This document shows, piece by piece, positions 50,741 to 58,724 of a DNA stretch of 64,000 bases. The stretch spans positions 248,001 through 312,000 of the forward strand of contig JASCOF010000004.1 of NCBI GenBank assembly GCA_029960065.1, given 5' to 3'. The DNA is from Flavobacteriaceae bacterium PS02336 (GTDB lineage Bacteria > Bacteroidota > Bacteroidia > Flavobacteriales > Flavobacteriaceae). Both the position numbers and the translations under genes were made by a program. A model generated the notes under the pieces. That model had not been told where the DNA came from, did no database searches, and saw only the letters and a list, made by a program, of their open reading frames with translations. The first letter of the stretch is position 1. Each line of letters begins with the position of its first letter.

Positions 50741-52537
50741 ATGAAACATAAAATATTAATAGCAGGAATATTTGTAGCAAGTCTTTTTTCTTCTTGCTCA
50801 GATGATTACTTAGATGCTCCAGCAAAATCAACATTAGATGAATCTGTGATTTTTTCTAGTCCGGGATTGGCTGAGGGAGCAATAGACGGAATTAAAATTC
50901 CATTTGCAGAAACTAACTCTTATAGAGGCCGTTTTCTTCCTTTCTATGGATTAAATACAGACACAGAGTGGTATAATTCTTCTCAAACGGTAAGTGATGC
51001 GTCAGATTTATGTACGTACGATGCAAAGCCAAACAACTCTCAGATGAATACCACTAATAATGTATGGGCAATGATGTATTCTGGTATTGAGCGTGCTAAT
51101 ATCTGTATCCGCGGTTTACGTGCTTATGGTGATCCAACTCCAGGTTCACAATTGGGTTATTTACTAGGAGAAGCTTTGACTTTAAGAGCTATCTACTATG
51201 CTGATTTACTAAAAACTTGGGGAGATGTTCCTGCTCGATTTGAACCAGTAAATAATGCGACTCTTTACATAGGGAAATCAAGCAGAGATATTATTTACAA
51301 ACAGCTTATTGCAGATTTGGGCGAAGCGTCAACATTGGTTCCTTGGCCTGGAGAAAGTGCAGCAACAAGTAGTGTAGAAAGAATTAACAAAGCTTTTGTA
51401 AAAGGCTTACGTGCTCGTTTAGCAATGGCAGCGAGTGGATACCAGCAATATCCTGACGGAATTAGAAGGAGTACTGATCCTGAGTTATCTGTAGCAAATA
51501 TGTATGCCTTAGCTTTAGCAGAATCTCGTTCTGTTATTGCCAGCGGATCGGCACATTTGGAACCTTCATTCGAAACGTTTTGGAGAAAATACAATCAAGA
51601 AAATGTTACCGCAGGGGGAGAATCTCTTTGGGAAATCCCTTTTGCTGATGGTAGAGGACGTATGTTATTTACTTTTGCTGTCCGTCATACTACAAACGAC
51701 CAGTTTCATGCAAATGGAGCAAATAGAGGAGGATCTGCAGGACCTCTTCCAACTGTTTTTTATGACTATGATCAAACAGATACAAGAAGAGATGTAACTT
51801 GTGTTCCTTATAAATATGGTACAGCGGTAAACAATATTGCGAAACAAGAATTAGGAGCTTTAAATACTTGGTACTTTGGAAAATATCGTTACGAATGGAT
51901 GACACGTTTTGTTACTTCAACAAATGATGATGGTGTAAATAAAATTTATATGAGATACGCTGAGGTTCTTTTAATTGCTGCTGAAGCGGCTAATGAATTA
52001 GAAGGTCCTTCTGCTGCTGCTCCATATTTAAAAGAAGTAAGAAGAAGAGCTTTTCCAGCGGCTGCTCAAGCAGTAAAAGTTGAAGACTATGTAAACAGCA
52101 AAGTAGCAAGTAAAGAAGCTATGTTCAATGCTCTTGTAGATGAAAATAAATATGAGTTTACAGGCGAAATGGAACGTAAACAAAATCTTATTCGCTGGAA
52201 TTTACTAAAAGCAAAACTAGACGAAGCTAAAGTAAATATGAAAAGTCTAGCAGATCGCTCAGGACGTTATGCTGATGTTCCAGCAATACTTTACTATAGA
52301 TATAAAGCGGATAATGTAAGTTTAGATATATATGGTCTTAATCGTGGAGAGACTGTAAGTCCGGGAACAGATTATACTCAATTTCCTTGGACTTGGACGG
52401 GTGCGGCATCAGACACTAAGATAAATACTTTGTATAAACCGGGAGTGAATCCAGATAATAGACAATTTTGGCCAATCTGGCAAGTGTTCCTTGACGCAAG
52501 TAATGGAAAATTGACTAATGATTATGGATACTTATAA
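50741..52537 (+). CDS. RagB/SusD family nutrient-uptake lipoprotein
   Basis: 598 residues with a lipobox (LFSSC) near 18. The SusD fold shows AEGAIDGIKIPFAETNSYRGRF, LGEALTLRAIYYADLLKTWGDVPARFEP near 145-170, and AEVLLIAAEAANELEGPSAAAPYLKEVRRRAF near 406-440, the TPR-like helices of the family. It binds oligosaccharides over the SusC channel. Glycan specificity cannot be read. It is 20 bases from SusC and 27 bases from the next gene, so the three form one transcript. Confidence 0.95.
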   Translation: MKHKILIAGIFVASLFSSCSDDYLDAPAKSTLDESVIFSSPGLAEGAIDGIKIPFAETNSYRGRFLPFYGLNTDTEWYNSSQTVSDASDLCTYDAKPNNSQMNTTNNVWAMMYSGIERANICIRGLRAYGDPTPGSQLGYLLGEALTLRAIYYADLLKTWGDVPARFEPVNNATLYIGKSSRDIIYKQLIADLGEASTLVPWPGESAATSSVERINKAFVKGLRARLAMAASGYQQYPDGIRRSTDPELSVANMYALALAESRSVIASGSAHLEPSFETFWRKYNQENVTAGGESLWEIPFADGRGRMLFTFAVRHTTNDQFHANGANRGGSAGPLPTVFYDYDQTDTRRDVTCVPYKYGTAVNNIAKQELGALNTWYFGKYRYEWMTRFVTSTNDDGVNKIYMRYAEVLLIAAEAANELEGPSAAAPYLKEVRRRAFPAAAQAVKVEDYVNSKVASKEAMFNALVDENKYEFTGEMERKQNLIRWNLLKAKLDEAKVNMKSLADRSGRYADVPAILYYRYKADNVSLDIYGLNRGETVSPGTDYTQFPWTWTGAASDTKINTLYKPGVNPDNRQFWPIWQVFLDASNGKLTNDYGYL

Positions 52538-52564
52538 CTTGGTGAAAATTAATAAAGTATAATT

Positions 52565-54142
52565 ATGAAAACAAAATATATAACAAAGGGATTAATTGCG
52601 GTATTATTAGTCTTATTTACTTTTTCAAGCTGTGAAAGTTTTAATGAAGAAGTAATCGATAATCTGGATGTAAGTAGAGCTTTTTCACCATTCGGAATTA
52701 AAGCTGTAATTAGAAATCAAACTACAGTAGAGCTGAATTGGACCGTAAAAGATGATGCAGATCATTATGTAGTAGAATTTAGTGCAGATGACCCTGAATT
52801 TAAAACAATCTATAAAACGGTAAATGTTGCTCCAACAGAGCTTCCTGTGCAAGTTGCTTTAGAAGGAGAAACCGTATATTCAATCAGAGTAAAAGCGGTG
52901 AGCGCTTCAGGTTTAGAAGATTCTAAATGGTCTATAACTACTGCGACTACCTTGTCTGAACAATTGATGGCAGCTGTCGCAGATGCAGATATTGAGGCAA
53001 AACAGGTAACCTTAAGATGGACTCCAAATAGCAATGTAACTCAAATTGTTGTAAACCCAGGGAATATCACTCATGTAATCACACCTGCCGAAAAGACTGC
53101 GGGAGTTGCTCTAGTAACAGGACTTACAGGAGAAACATCTTATACTGCTACCTTATATAATGGCACAAAGAAAAGAGGTGAAAGAACTTTTAAAACGGGA
53201 ATCGATATTGGAACTGGTATTTTAGTTAAGCCAGAAGATGATTTAAATGCGAAAATTATTGCAGCACCTGCTGGCTCAGTATTGGTTTTAATGCCTGGAG
53301 ATTATCAAGCATTTAAAGGAGAAATCGTTTTGAATAAATCAATAACTCTAAGAGGATTACGAGTGGGAGATAAGCCAAAGCTGCACGTGAGGTTTACTTT
53401 AAGTACTGGAGCAGCAAATCTTACTTTAGTTGATTTAGATTCTGAAGGAACAGATACATCCGTTGGTGATAGTAATTTTATTACTTTGTCAGGAGCTGGT
53501 GCGACTTACGGAGATATTTTAATAAGCGGCTGTTATATTCACGATTATTTACGTGCTTTAGTGTACGGAAATGCTTCTCTAGCAAAATTAGCTTCATTTA
53601 CGGTAGATAACACTATTGTTAAAAATGTAAATACCAACAAACAGGCTGATTTTATAGATTTCAGAAATACATACGCAGCAAGTATAGTTGTAAAAAATAG
53701 TACATTCGATACCTGTTCAACTGAACGAGATTTTGTTAGAACAGATGCTGTTTTACCTGCAAATGGAGGATCTTCAGGAACTGGTTTAACTACAACTGTA
53801 TTAATTGATGGCTGTACTCTATATAAAGTTTCTAATAATGCGGCGCCAAAAAGAATCCTTTATGTACGTTTTGGATCAAATTCGTCAACAGTAAGAAATA
53901 CGCTGATAACTTCTACAACTGGAATTTATACCAACCAGCCAACAACTGTACAGCCAACATTTGCTAGAAATTACTATTTCGAAGCACCTAGTTTTATAGA
54001 CGCAACGATAACAAATAATAAAATTGATGCATCTGCAACTACAGCAAACCCACAATTTGTGAACGCGGCTGCAGGGAACTTTAAAGTTCAAAACCAAACA
54101 TTGATTGATAATAATATTGGAGATCCACGTTGGTTAAAATAG
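52565..54142 (+). CDS. PUL lipoprotein with FN3 and DUF4957/DUF5123-like beta-helix
   Basis: 525 residues. The lipobox FSSC is near residue 24. Two fibronectin-type-III-like modules span about 38-215 (VELNWTVKDDADHYVVEFS, VTLRWTPNSNVTQIVV). A right-handed beta-helix follows with GSVLVLMPGDYQAFKGEIVLNKSITLRGL and repeated strands NFITLSGAGATYGDILISGCYIHDY. The layout fits DUF4957/DUF5123 lipoproteins, often in pectin- or chondroitin-type PULs (inference). No lyase catalytic residues are identified, so it may bind glycan. Confidence 0.8.
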   Translation: MKTKYITKGLIAVLLVLFTFSSCESFNEEVIDNLDVSRAFSPFGIKAVIRNQTTVELNWTVKDDADHYVVEFSADDPEFKTIYKTVNVAPTELPVQVALEGETVYSIRVKAVSASGLEDSKWSITTATTLSEQLMAAVADADIEAKQVTLRWTPNSNVTQIVVNPGNITHVITPAEKTAGVALVTGLTGETSYTATLYNGTKKRGERTFKTGIDIGTGILVKPEDDLNAKIIAAPAGSVLVLMPGDYQAFKGEIVLNKSITLRGLRVGDKPKLHVRFTLSTGAANLTLVDLDSEGTDTSVGDSNFITLSGAGATYGDILISGCYIHDYLRALVYGNASLAKLASFTVDNTIVKNVNTNKQADFIDFRNTYAASIVVKNSTFDTCSTERDFVRTDAVLPANGGSSGTGLTTTVLIDGCTLYKVSNNAAPKRILYVRFGSNSSTVRNTLITSTTGIYTNQPTTVQPTFARNYYFEAPSFIDATITNNKIDASATTANPQFVNAAAGNFKVQNQTLIDNNIGDPRWLK

Positions 54143-54163
54143 AATTCATGGTTAATAAATAGG

Positions 54164-54203
54164 AAAAGCGGGGCACAATTAAGTTTGTATCCCGCTTTTT
54201 TGT
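54164..54203 (+). terminator. Terminator of the susCD operon
   Basis: AAAAGCGGG (54164-54172) pairs with CCCGCTTTT (54191-54199), with an 18-base loop and a T run. Confidence 0.75.
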
Positions 54204-54206
54204 TAG

Positions 54207-54270
54207 TCTCGGTTTTCAGTCGCAGTTTCAGTCCCAACAAACTGAAAACTGCGACCGCGACTGAAAACGT
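54207..54270. repeat. Intergenic palindrome, TTTTCAGTCGCAGTTT family (compact)
   Basis: TTTTCAGTCGCAGTTTCAGT (54213-54232) and ACTGAAAACTGCGACCGCGA (54241-54260) are complementary, with a further GACTGAAAACG at the end. It is a compact version of 32017-32157. Confidence 0.8.
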
Positions 54271-54275
54271 ATCAT

Positions 54276-54848
54276 TCATTCAATAACAAAATCAAATTTT
54301 TCTAATAAACCCGCAAGAGCTGCATGCGAAACTTTAGTTCCTTTAATTTTATTATCAGAAGGATCAAATGAATAATTTCTAGAAGTTCTAAAATCGGTTT
54401 TCGCCAAAATACTTTCCGCGAAAGTAGCACCAGAAAGATCGGAGTTTTTAAAAACAGCTAGAGACAAATCAGTATTCGAGAAATCAGTTTCTTTTAGAGA
54501 GCAGTCTATAAAGTTGGTTTTCTTTAGTTTTTTATAAATGAAAGTCGAATAATCCAAAAGACAATCTTCAAAATTCATAGAAAATAAAAAACTGTTAGAA
54601 GCGCTAAAATCTAACCCCATTAATTTACAGCCAATAAATTTGATGTTTTTTAATCCAGTATTTTTAAGAACTGCCAATGAAAGGTTACAGTTTTTAAAAG
54701 TAGAATCTAAAAAATCGTTATGACTCAAATCGCTTTTAGAAAAGTTGCAGTTAATAAATTCGCAGTTTACAAATTCTACATTCGATAAACGCTGTTCAGA
54801 GTAATCTACGGTATCAAAAGTTCGGTTTTGATATAATTTGGTTTCCAT
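54276..54848 (-). CDS. Pentapeptide repeat protein
   Basis: 190 residues, about two thirds A(D/N)LxN-type pentapeptides: FVNCEFINCNFSKSDLSHNDFLDSTFKNCNLSLAVL and TDLSLAVFKNSDLSGATFAESIL. These fold as a right-handed quadrilateral beta-helix. No catalytic residues, signal or membrane segment. Some pentapeptide proteins protect gyrase (Qnr-like), but this length and the absence of a Qnr loop pattern do not show that. Function is unknown. It lies 24 bases from the next small gene. Confidence 0.9.
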   Translation of the reverse strand: METKLYQNRTFDTVDYSEQRLSNVEFVNCEFINCNFSKSDLSHNDFLDSTFKNCNLSLAVLKNTGLKNIKFIGCKLMGLDFSASNSFLFSMNFEDCLLDYSTFIYKKLKKTNFIDCSLKETDFSNTDLSLAVFKNSDLSGATFAESILAKTDFRTSRNYSFDPSDNKIKGTKVSHAALAGLLEKFDFVIE

Positions 54849-54872
54849 ATTTTTTGTGAAGAGATTGAGGTT

Positions 54873-55091
54873 TTATTCTAATTCGGTACAATCAAAAATG
54901 CCGTTGTTTTGAATTAGATTCGGAATATCCAGTTCGCTGTCGATTCTTAAAATATTATCGCAGTCTTCCAAATCAAAATTCCATAAAGTATCTGGCAGTA
55001 ATTGATGAAGCAAGACAGAAGCCGATTCAAATTTTGACGGACTGTCAACAGAGGTTTTAAATACATAAATCATAATTTGCATTTTTTTCAA
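54873..55091 (-). CDS. Small conserved ferredoxin-like-fold protein
   Basis: 72 residues with MIYVFKTSVDS near the start, then a helix, then DTLWNFDLEDCDNILRIDSELD. The pattern strand-helix-strand (FDLEDCDNILRID) is that of small Bacteroidota proteins resembling HMA/ACT ferredoxin-like folds, without the CxxC of metal carriers. Function is unknown. The start could be the Met at residue 4 or 7. It may be transcribed with the pentapeptide-repeat gene. Confidence 0.6.
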   Translation of the reverse strand: MKKMQIMIYVFKTSVDSPSKFESASVLLHQLLPDTLWNFDLEDCDNILRIDSELDIPNLIQNNGIFDCTELE

Positions 55092-55145
55092 GAGGCAAAT
55101 TTCTGAAAAAAGTAAAGCTATTTGTTAGGATGTAATAATCAATAA

Positions 55146-56090
55146 TTAGGATTTATCAATCATTTTTCGATAACGGATAGGTGAGATTCCTTCCGCTTTT
55201 TTAAAGAAACGACTAAAGTAAGATTGATCATCAAAACCTACCTGAGTTGCGATTTCACCTACAGAAAGTGTGGTTTGAAACAGTAAGTATTTAGCTTCTA
55301 ATAATATGTTTTCATCAATCCATTTTACGGCAGATTTTCCAGTTACTGTTTTGACACATTTGTTCAAATGATTAGGAGTGACGCTTAGTAAAGAAGAATA
55401 ATAATTGACTTGATGCTGCGCTTTTATATGATCGTGAATAAGCTCTTTGAATTTGGCCGTAATAACTTCAGCAGCTGAAATGTCTTTTGATCTTTTTACA
55501 GCATTTTTATTCATTTCGTAAAAAAGAGTAATCAAGTACGACTGGACGATATTAAGATCTGTAAAGGCAGTTTCAGAATATTCTTTTTTCAATCTTTCCA
55601 AAATATTGACAATAGAATTAATATCTTCTTGCGGAAGACTTATTTTTGGATTTCCTGAAATTTTTAAAAAATCAAAGTCATTCAGCAGTTCACGGCTTCC
55701 ATATTTTCTAATTAAAATATCGGGATGAAACTGGCAGATATAACCTTTGTGTATATTATTTACATTTTCAAGCGAGAAAATCTGCCCAGCCGGCACCACA
55801 ATTATTTCATTATCCGTTGTAATGTATTCCTGATGCCCCAATTTCATTTTGTGCTGTCCCGTAGAAATAAAAATTAAGGTATGGCAAGAATGTTTAGAAG
55901 GCGGAACTGGATGCTGCATCTGCATGATTTCTTCAATCTCCAAACAGAAAAAATGATCAGAATTCGATTTGAAAAGCAAATGAATAGGATTGTCGTCACC
56001 TAAAAATTTCTCTCGAAATCCAGTGGGACTGTACGTTTTTATTTTCTCGGCCTGCTTCTTTTTCATTTCAATAGTATAATCTAAAATCAA
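55146..56090 (-). CDS. AraC family transcriptional regulator
   Basis: 314 residues. An N-terminal ligand-binding cupin-like domain spans about 30-150. The AraC helix-turn-helix pair spans about 205-310: HYSSLLSV..NHLNKCVKTVTGKSAVKWIDENILLEAKYLL and SVGEIATQVGFDDQSYFSRFFKKAEGISPIRYRK. It overlaps the 3' end of the upstream DUF6642-like gene by 23 bases (56068-56090), so the pair is co-translated. The ligand is unknown. The pair is divergent from the nucleosidase gene. Confidence 0.9.
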   Translation of the reverse strand: MILDYTIEMKKKQAEKIKTYSPTGFREKFLGDDNPIHLLFKSNSDHFFCLEIEEIMQMQHPVPPSKHSCHTLIFISTGQHKMKLGHQEYITTDNEIIVVPAGQIFSLENVNNIHKGYICQFHPDILIRKYGSRELLNDFDFLKISGNPKISLPQEDINSIVNILERLKKEYSETAFTDLNIVQSYLITLFYEMNKNAVKRSKDISAAEVITAKFKELIHDHIKAQHQVNYYSSLLSVTPNHLNKCVKTVTGKSAVKWIDENILLEAKYLLFQTTLSVGEIATQVGFDDQSYFSRFFKKAEGISPIRYRKMIDKS

Positions 56091-56631
56091 GCAGTTTGCA
56101 TAAATTGTAATGTTTGGTATAAAGATCTTCTACGACTTCAATCAAATTGTCGTTTTCCTGATACAAACTAAAAAATGCTTTATCAATCGTACTGCAGCTC
56201 GCAATTTTATTATAAGTAGAACCATAGCCAGAAATAGCTCGTGCGCCGGTTATATCCAAGAAATACTGTGCTTCTTCTTCGTTTAAATCCAAAACTTTAA
56301 GATTCGCAAAATGAATAATTTTACCTTTCATTTTACCTTCAAAAAGCTCGGCGATTTCTTCTAAGCTGTAGTAATAATCGTGAAGACAGATATTATTTTC
56401 CTGACCCGGCATAGCGAGATAAATGATTTCATAATCCTTAAAATTATGATCTTCATACAATAAAATATTCAAGCTTTCTTCTAAACCTTCAATAGTATCG
56501 CAAGTTTTATGGATGCTTGAAATACCTTGGTCAATGGCCAATTCTTCCAGACATTTTACCACATGGGTCGGGGTATGATCGTCTATATCTTTAACGCCTT
56601 CGAGGCAGAAAATAAATTTTTCGTTATCCAT
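56068..56631 (-). CDS. DUF6642-like protein of unknown function
   Basis: 187 residues with no signal or membrane segment. The sequence EKFIFCLEGVKDIDDHTPTHVVKCLEELAIDQGISSIHKTCDTIEGLEESLNILLYED matches what I recall of the DUF6642 family. It continues with YEIIYLAMPG and INGARAISGYGSTYNKI-type segments. The fold looks like an alpha/beta protein that could bind or cleave a peptide (caspase-like family members share such YEIIYLA patterns), but no catalytic His/Cys pair is clear to me. It is co-translated with the AraC regulator. Confidence 0.6.
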   Translation of the reverse strand: MDNEKFIFCLEGVKDIDDHTPTHVVKCLEELAIDQGISSIHKTCDTIEGLEESLNILLYEDHNFKDYEIIYLAMPGQENNICLHDYYYSLEEIAELFEGKMKGKIIHFANLKVLDLNEEEAQYFLDITGARAISGYGSTYNKIASCSTIDKAFFSLYQENDNLIEVVEDLYTKHYNLCKLLDFRLYY

Positions 56632-56803
56632 GCAGTTTTTTGTTCAGATTGAAATTTCTTTTACTGGTTCTAGCAAAAGTATTTTTTCTGAAACAAAATC
56701 CCGCATTCAAAACAGAATTTAACGTGTTTTTTAGATTTTAAATTTAGGTTAGAACCGCATAAATTTTAAAACGTATTTTTGTAAACCGAAAATAAAATTA
56801 CGC

Positions 56804-57409
56804 ATGATACAAATTAACCAAACAGAATCTTTTGCTTTCGCAGATATATTATTCTCATTTGCTCTTGAATCTGAAGCAGCTGAAGTTTTTAAAGGACAAA
56901 ATGTTTTATTTACCGGAATCGGAAAAGTAAATGCAGCTTACGAATTAGCAAAAGCAATCCAAAATAAAAAGCCTTCAATAATTATAAATCTGGGTTCAGC
57001 TGGAAGCAGTTGTTTTCAAAAAGGCGACGTAATTTGCTGTACCAAATTTGTACAAAGAGATATGGATGTTCGCGGTTTGGGTTTTGCTTTATATGAAACG
57101 CCGCTTTCTGGTTTGCCTCCAGTTTTAGAATACGGATTAAAAATGGACAATCTTCAAGAAGGAATATGCGGTACGGGAGATAATTTCGAAATGGGACATT
57201 GTTCAGATGCTTATCAAGTGGTCGATATGGAAGGGTATGCTTTAGCCATGATTGCAATGAAAGAGAATATTCCGTTTTTATGTTTAAAATACATTTCTGA
57301 TGGCGCCGATGACAATGCCGCCGAAGATTGGGCAGTTCAGGTTCATAAAGCGGCGATTGCTTATGGTAAAATATTGGGCTTGATAGAGGAAACGGAAGCT
57401 ATTTCTTAA
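56804..57409 (+). CDS. 5'-methylthioadenosine/S-adenosylhomocysteine nucleosidase-like protein
   Basis: 201 residues, phosphorylase/nucleosidase fold. VLFTGIGKVNAAYELAKAI is near 26, the loop IINLGSAGSSCFQKGDVICC near 60, and GTGDNFEM near 125. The purine-binding VVDMEGYALAMIA near 138 has the usual Glu. The catalytic Asp is likely in KYISDGADDNAAEDW near 165. It should split adenine from MTA, SAH or 5'-deoxyadenosine, or be a related nucleosidase. It lacks about 25 residues compared with typical MtnN. No partner genes are adjacent. Confidence 0.82.
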   Translation: MIQINQTESFAFADILFSFALESEAAEVFKGQNVLFTGIGKVNAAYELAKAIQNKKPSIIINLGSAGSSCFQKGDVICCTKFVQRDMDVRGLGFALYETPLSGLPPVLEYGLKMDNLQEGICGTGDNFEMGHCSDAYQVVDMEGYALAMIAMKENIPFLCLKYISDGADDNAAEDWAVQVHKAAIAYGKILGLIEETEAIS

Positions 57410-57451
57410 TTGAAGAGGCTTTATTTAAGTTTATAAATTTACTTGTGTTCA

Positions 57452-57466
57452 CGAGCGGGATGCTCG
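57452..57466. repeat. CGAGC/GCTCG short hairpin
   Basis: CGAGCGGGATGCTCG forms a 5-bp stem with a GGGAT loop. Short GAGCGGGA-type repeats like this occur widely in Bacteroidota spacers (from memory, not checked here). No T run follows. Confidence 0.5.
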
Positions 57467-57492
57467 CGCCAGCAGAGGTTATCCTTTTAATA

Positions 57493-57957
57493 TTAAATTA
57501 ATCCACGATCTTCAAAAAACAATCTAAAATCATATCTAAATTTTTCTTTATCAAATTTTTTAACTTTTTTTGGAAGTGAATCAAGATTTGAGAGTGAATT
57601 TAAAATTTCTTTAGCTAAAATCTTATTACTTACTTCATCAGAAGAATCTATAAAAACTTCGTAAAGTTTATTGTCAATTTTAAAATCATTTTCAAAAGTT
57701 TTAGATATTTCCATTTCTTCACCAGTAAGTTGATTTACAACCTTCTTATATTTTGTATATTTGGGTTTTCTTGTTTTATACCAACCTTCATATCCCTCTT
57801 TTGTTTTTATACAAATACATCCTAAAAGATAATTTTGAATCTCTTCTCCATACTCTTTTTCATTTAAAAATATCTCTATTTCATCTGATAGCTGTCGGAT
57901 TAATCGGGATTTATGATCTGCATCTCCATCAATTTCTAATGTTATTTTAAATCTCAT
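57493..57957 (-). CDS. Hypothetical cytoplasmic protein
   Basis: I do not recognise the family. 154 residues, starting MRFKITLEIDGDADHKSRLIRQLSDEIEIFLNEKEYGEE; a Lys-rich segment (KTRKPKYTKYKKVV) is in the middle. A later FKIDNKLYEVFIDSSDEVSNKILAKEILNSL has the look of small immunity proteins such as Imm44 (weak, by eye only). It overlaps the next gene upstream by 4 bases and ends in no clear terminator. It is AT-rich relative to the flanking genes, which may indicate acquisition. Confidence 0.5.
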   Translation of the reverse strand: MRFKITLEIDGDADHKSRLIRQLSDEIEIFLNEKEYGEEIQNYLLGCICIKTKEGYEGWYKTRKPKYTKYKKVVNQLTGEEMEISKTFENDFKIDNKLYEVFIDSSDEVSNKILAKEILNSLSNLDSLPKKVKKFDKEKFRYDFRLFFEDRGLI

Positions 57958-58508
57958 CTTTCCTTTTTAAATTTTAAAATCTGTTTTTTTTCAACTACAA
58001 CTAATGAATCACTTGTTAGCTTTAAAATCTCCCATTGAAAATTAGATACATCTTTATCATTAAAAAAATCAATTACTTGACCTTTTCTTTCATACTCAAA
58101 AAACAATTGCTTATTATTAGGATAAAAGTTCATTGTCATTGCCTTACCACTAATATTAAGTTTAAGAATTAAACCATTTTCCTCTGTAACCCAGTTACCA
58201 CAAACAGAATCTACATTTGTTTTATCAACAGGGTTATTTGTTATTGAATTATTTTTTTTGGTGTATGCAAAAACCGCAATGAAAACAACATAAATAAGGA
58301 CAACAATTAGCTTTTGAAAGAGGCTTTTGTTTTTTAATAACCATGTAAGACCAAAACTTAAAAGTGTACTTATAATACTAGAAAAAAGACTTTCTAAAGG
58401 TGAAGAAGATTTGAAAACATATTCTTTAAAAAAGAAAAATGTTAATATAAATACAGACACTGCAAATCCAATCGTTATATAAAATTCTTTATTTAATTTT
58501 TGTTTCAT
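57954..58508 (-). CDS. Hypothetical membrane protein paired with 57493
   Basis: 184 residues. Three membrane helices lie in the first 85 residues (FYITIGFAVSVFILTFFF, LFSSIISTLLSFGLTWLL, LIVVLIYVVFIAVFAY). A soluble beta-rich domain follows (VCGNWVTEENGLILKLNISGKAMTMNFYPNNKQLFFEY), resembling lipocalin-like strands. I do not recognise the family. It is co-translated with the soluble partner at 57493. The pair has no obvious toxin or other effector beside it. Confidence 0.5.
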   Translation of the reverse strand: MKQKLNKEFYITIGFAVSVFILTFFFFKEYVFKSSSPLESLFSSIISTLLSFGLTWLLKNKSLFQKLIVVLIYVVFIAVFAYTKKNNSITNNPVDKTNVDSVCGNWVTEENGLILKLNISGKAMTMNFYPNNKQLFFEYERKGQVIDFFNDKDVSNFQWEILKLTSDSLVVVEKKQILKFKKER

Positions 58509-58647
58509 TATTTTTTTCTACAAATATAAGAAATACTTTATGTTCCACTCGTGCATTATGAACAACACTATAATCCATAACCTTCAAAAAGAACATCTAC
58601 ACCCCTCAAAAAGAAAAAACTCCCACCTATTTTTTTCTAATTAACGC

Positions 58648-58670
58648 TATTTTGCACCGCAATCGATTGA
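58648..58670 (+). promoter_or_regulatory. Promoter with ATCGAT operator upstream of the HTCS gene
   Basis: A partial -7 box TATTTTG (58648-58654) is followed 7 bases on by AATCGATT inside GCAATCGATTGA (58659-58670). The centre of the ATCGAT core is 10 bases after the -7 box, against 7 bases in the susC promoter. Confidence 0.5.
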
Positions 58671-58724
58671 ATTTTTTCATACGTTTATCGCAGATAATTA
58701 TTCGGGCTTTATTAAATTTCCTTT

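Noticed and set aside
54276..54848. Qnr-type quinolone-resistance protein
   Set aside because: Pentapeptide repeats are present, but the length and lack of the Qnr loop pattern do not support it.
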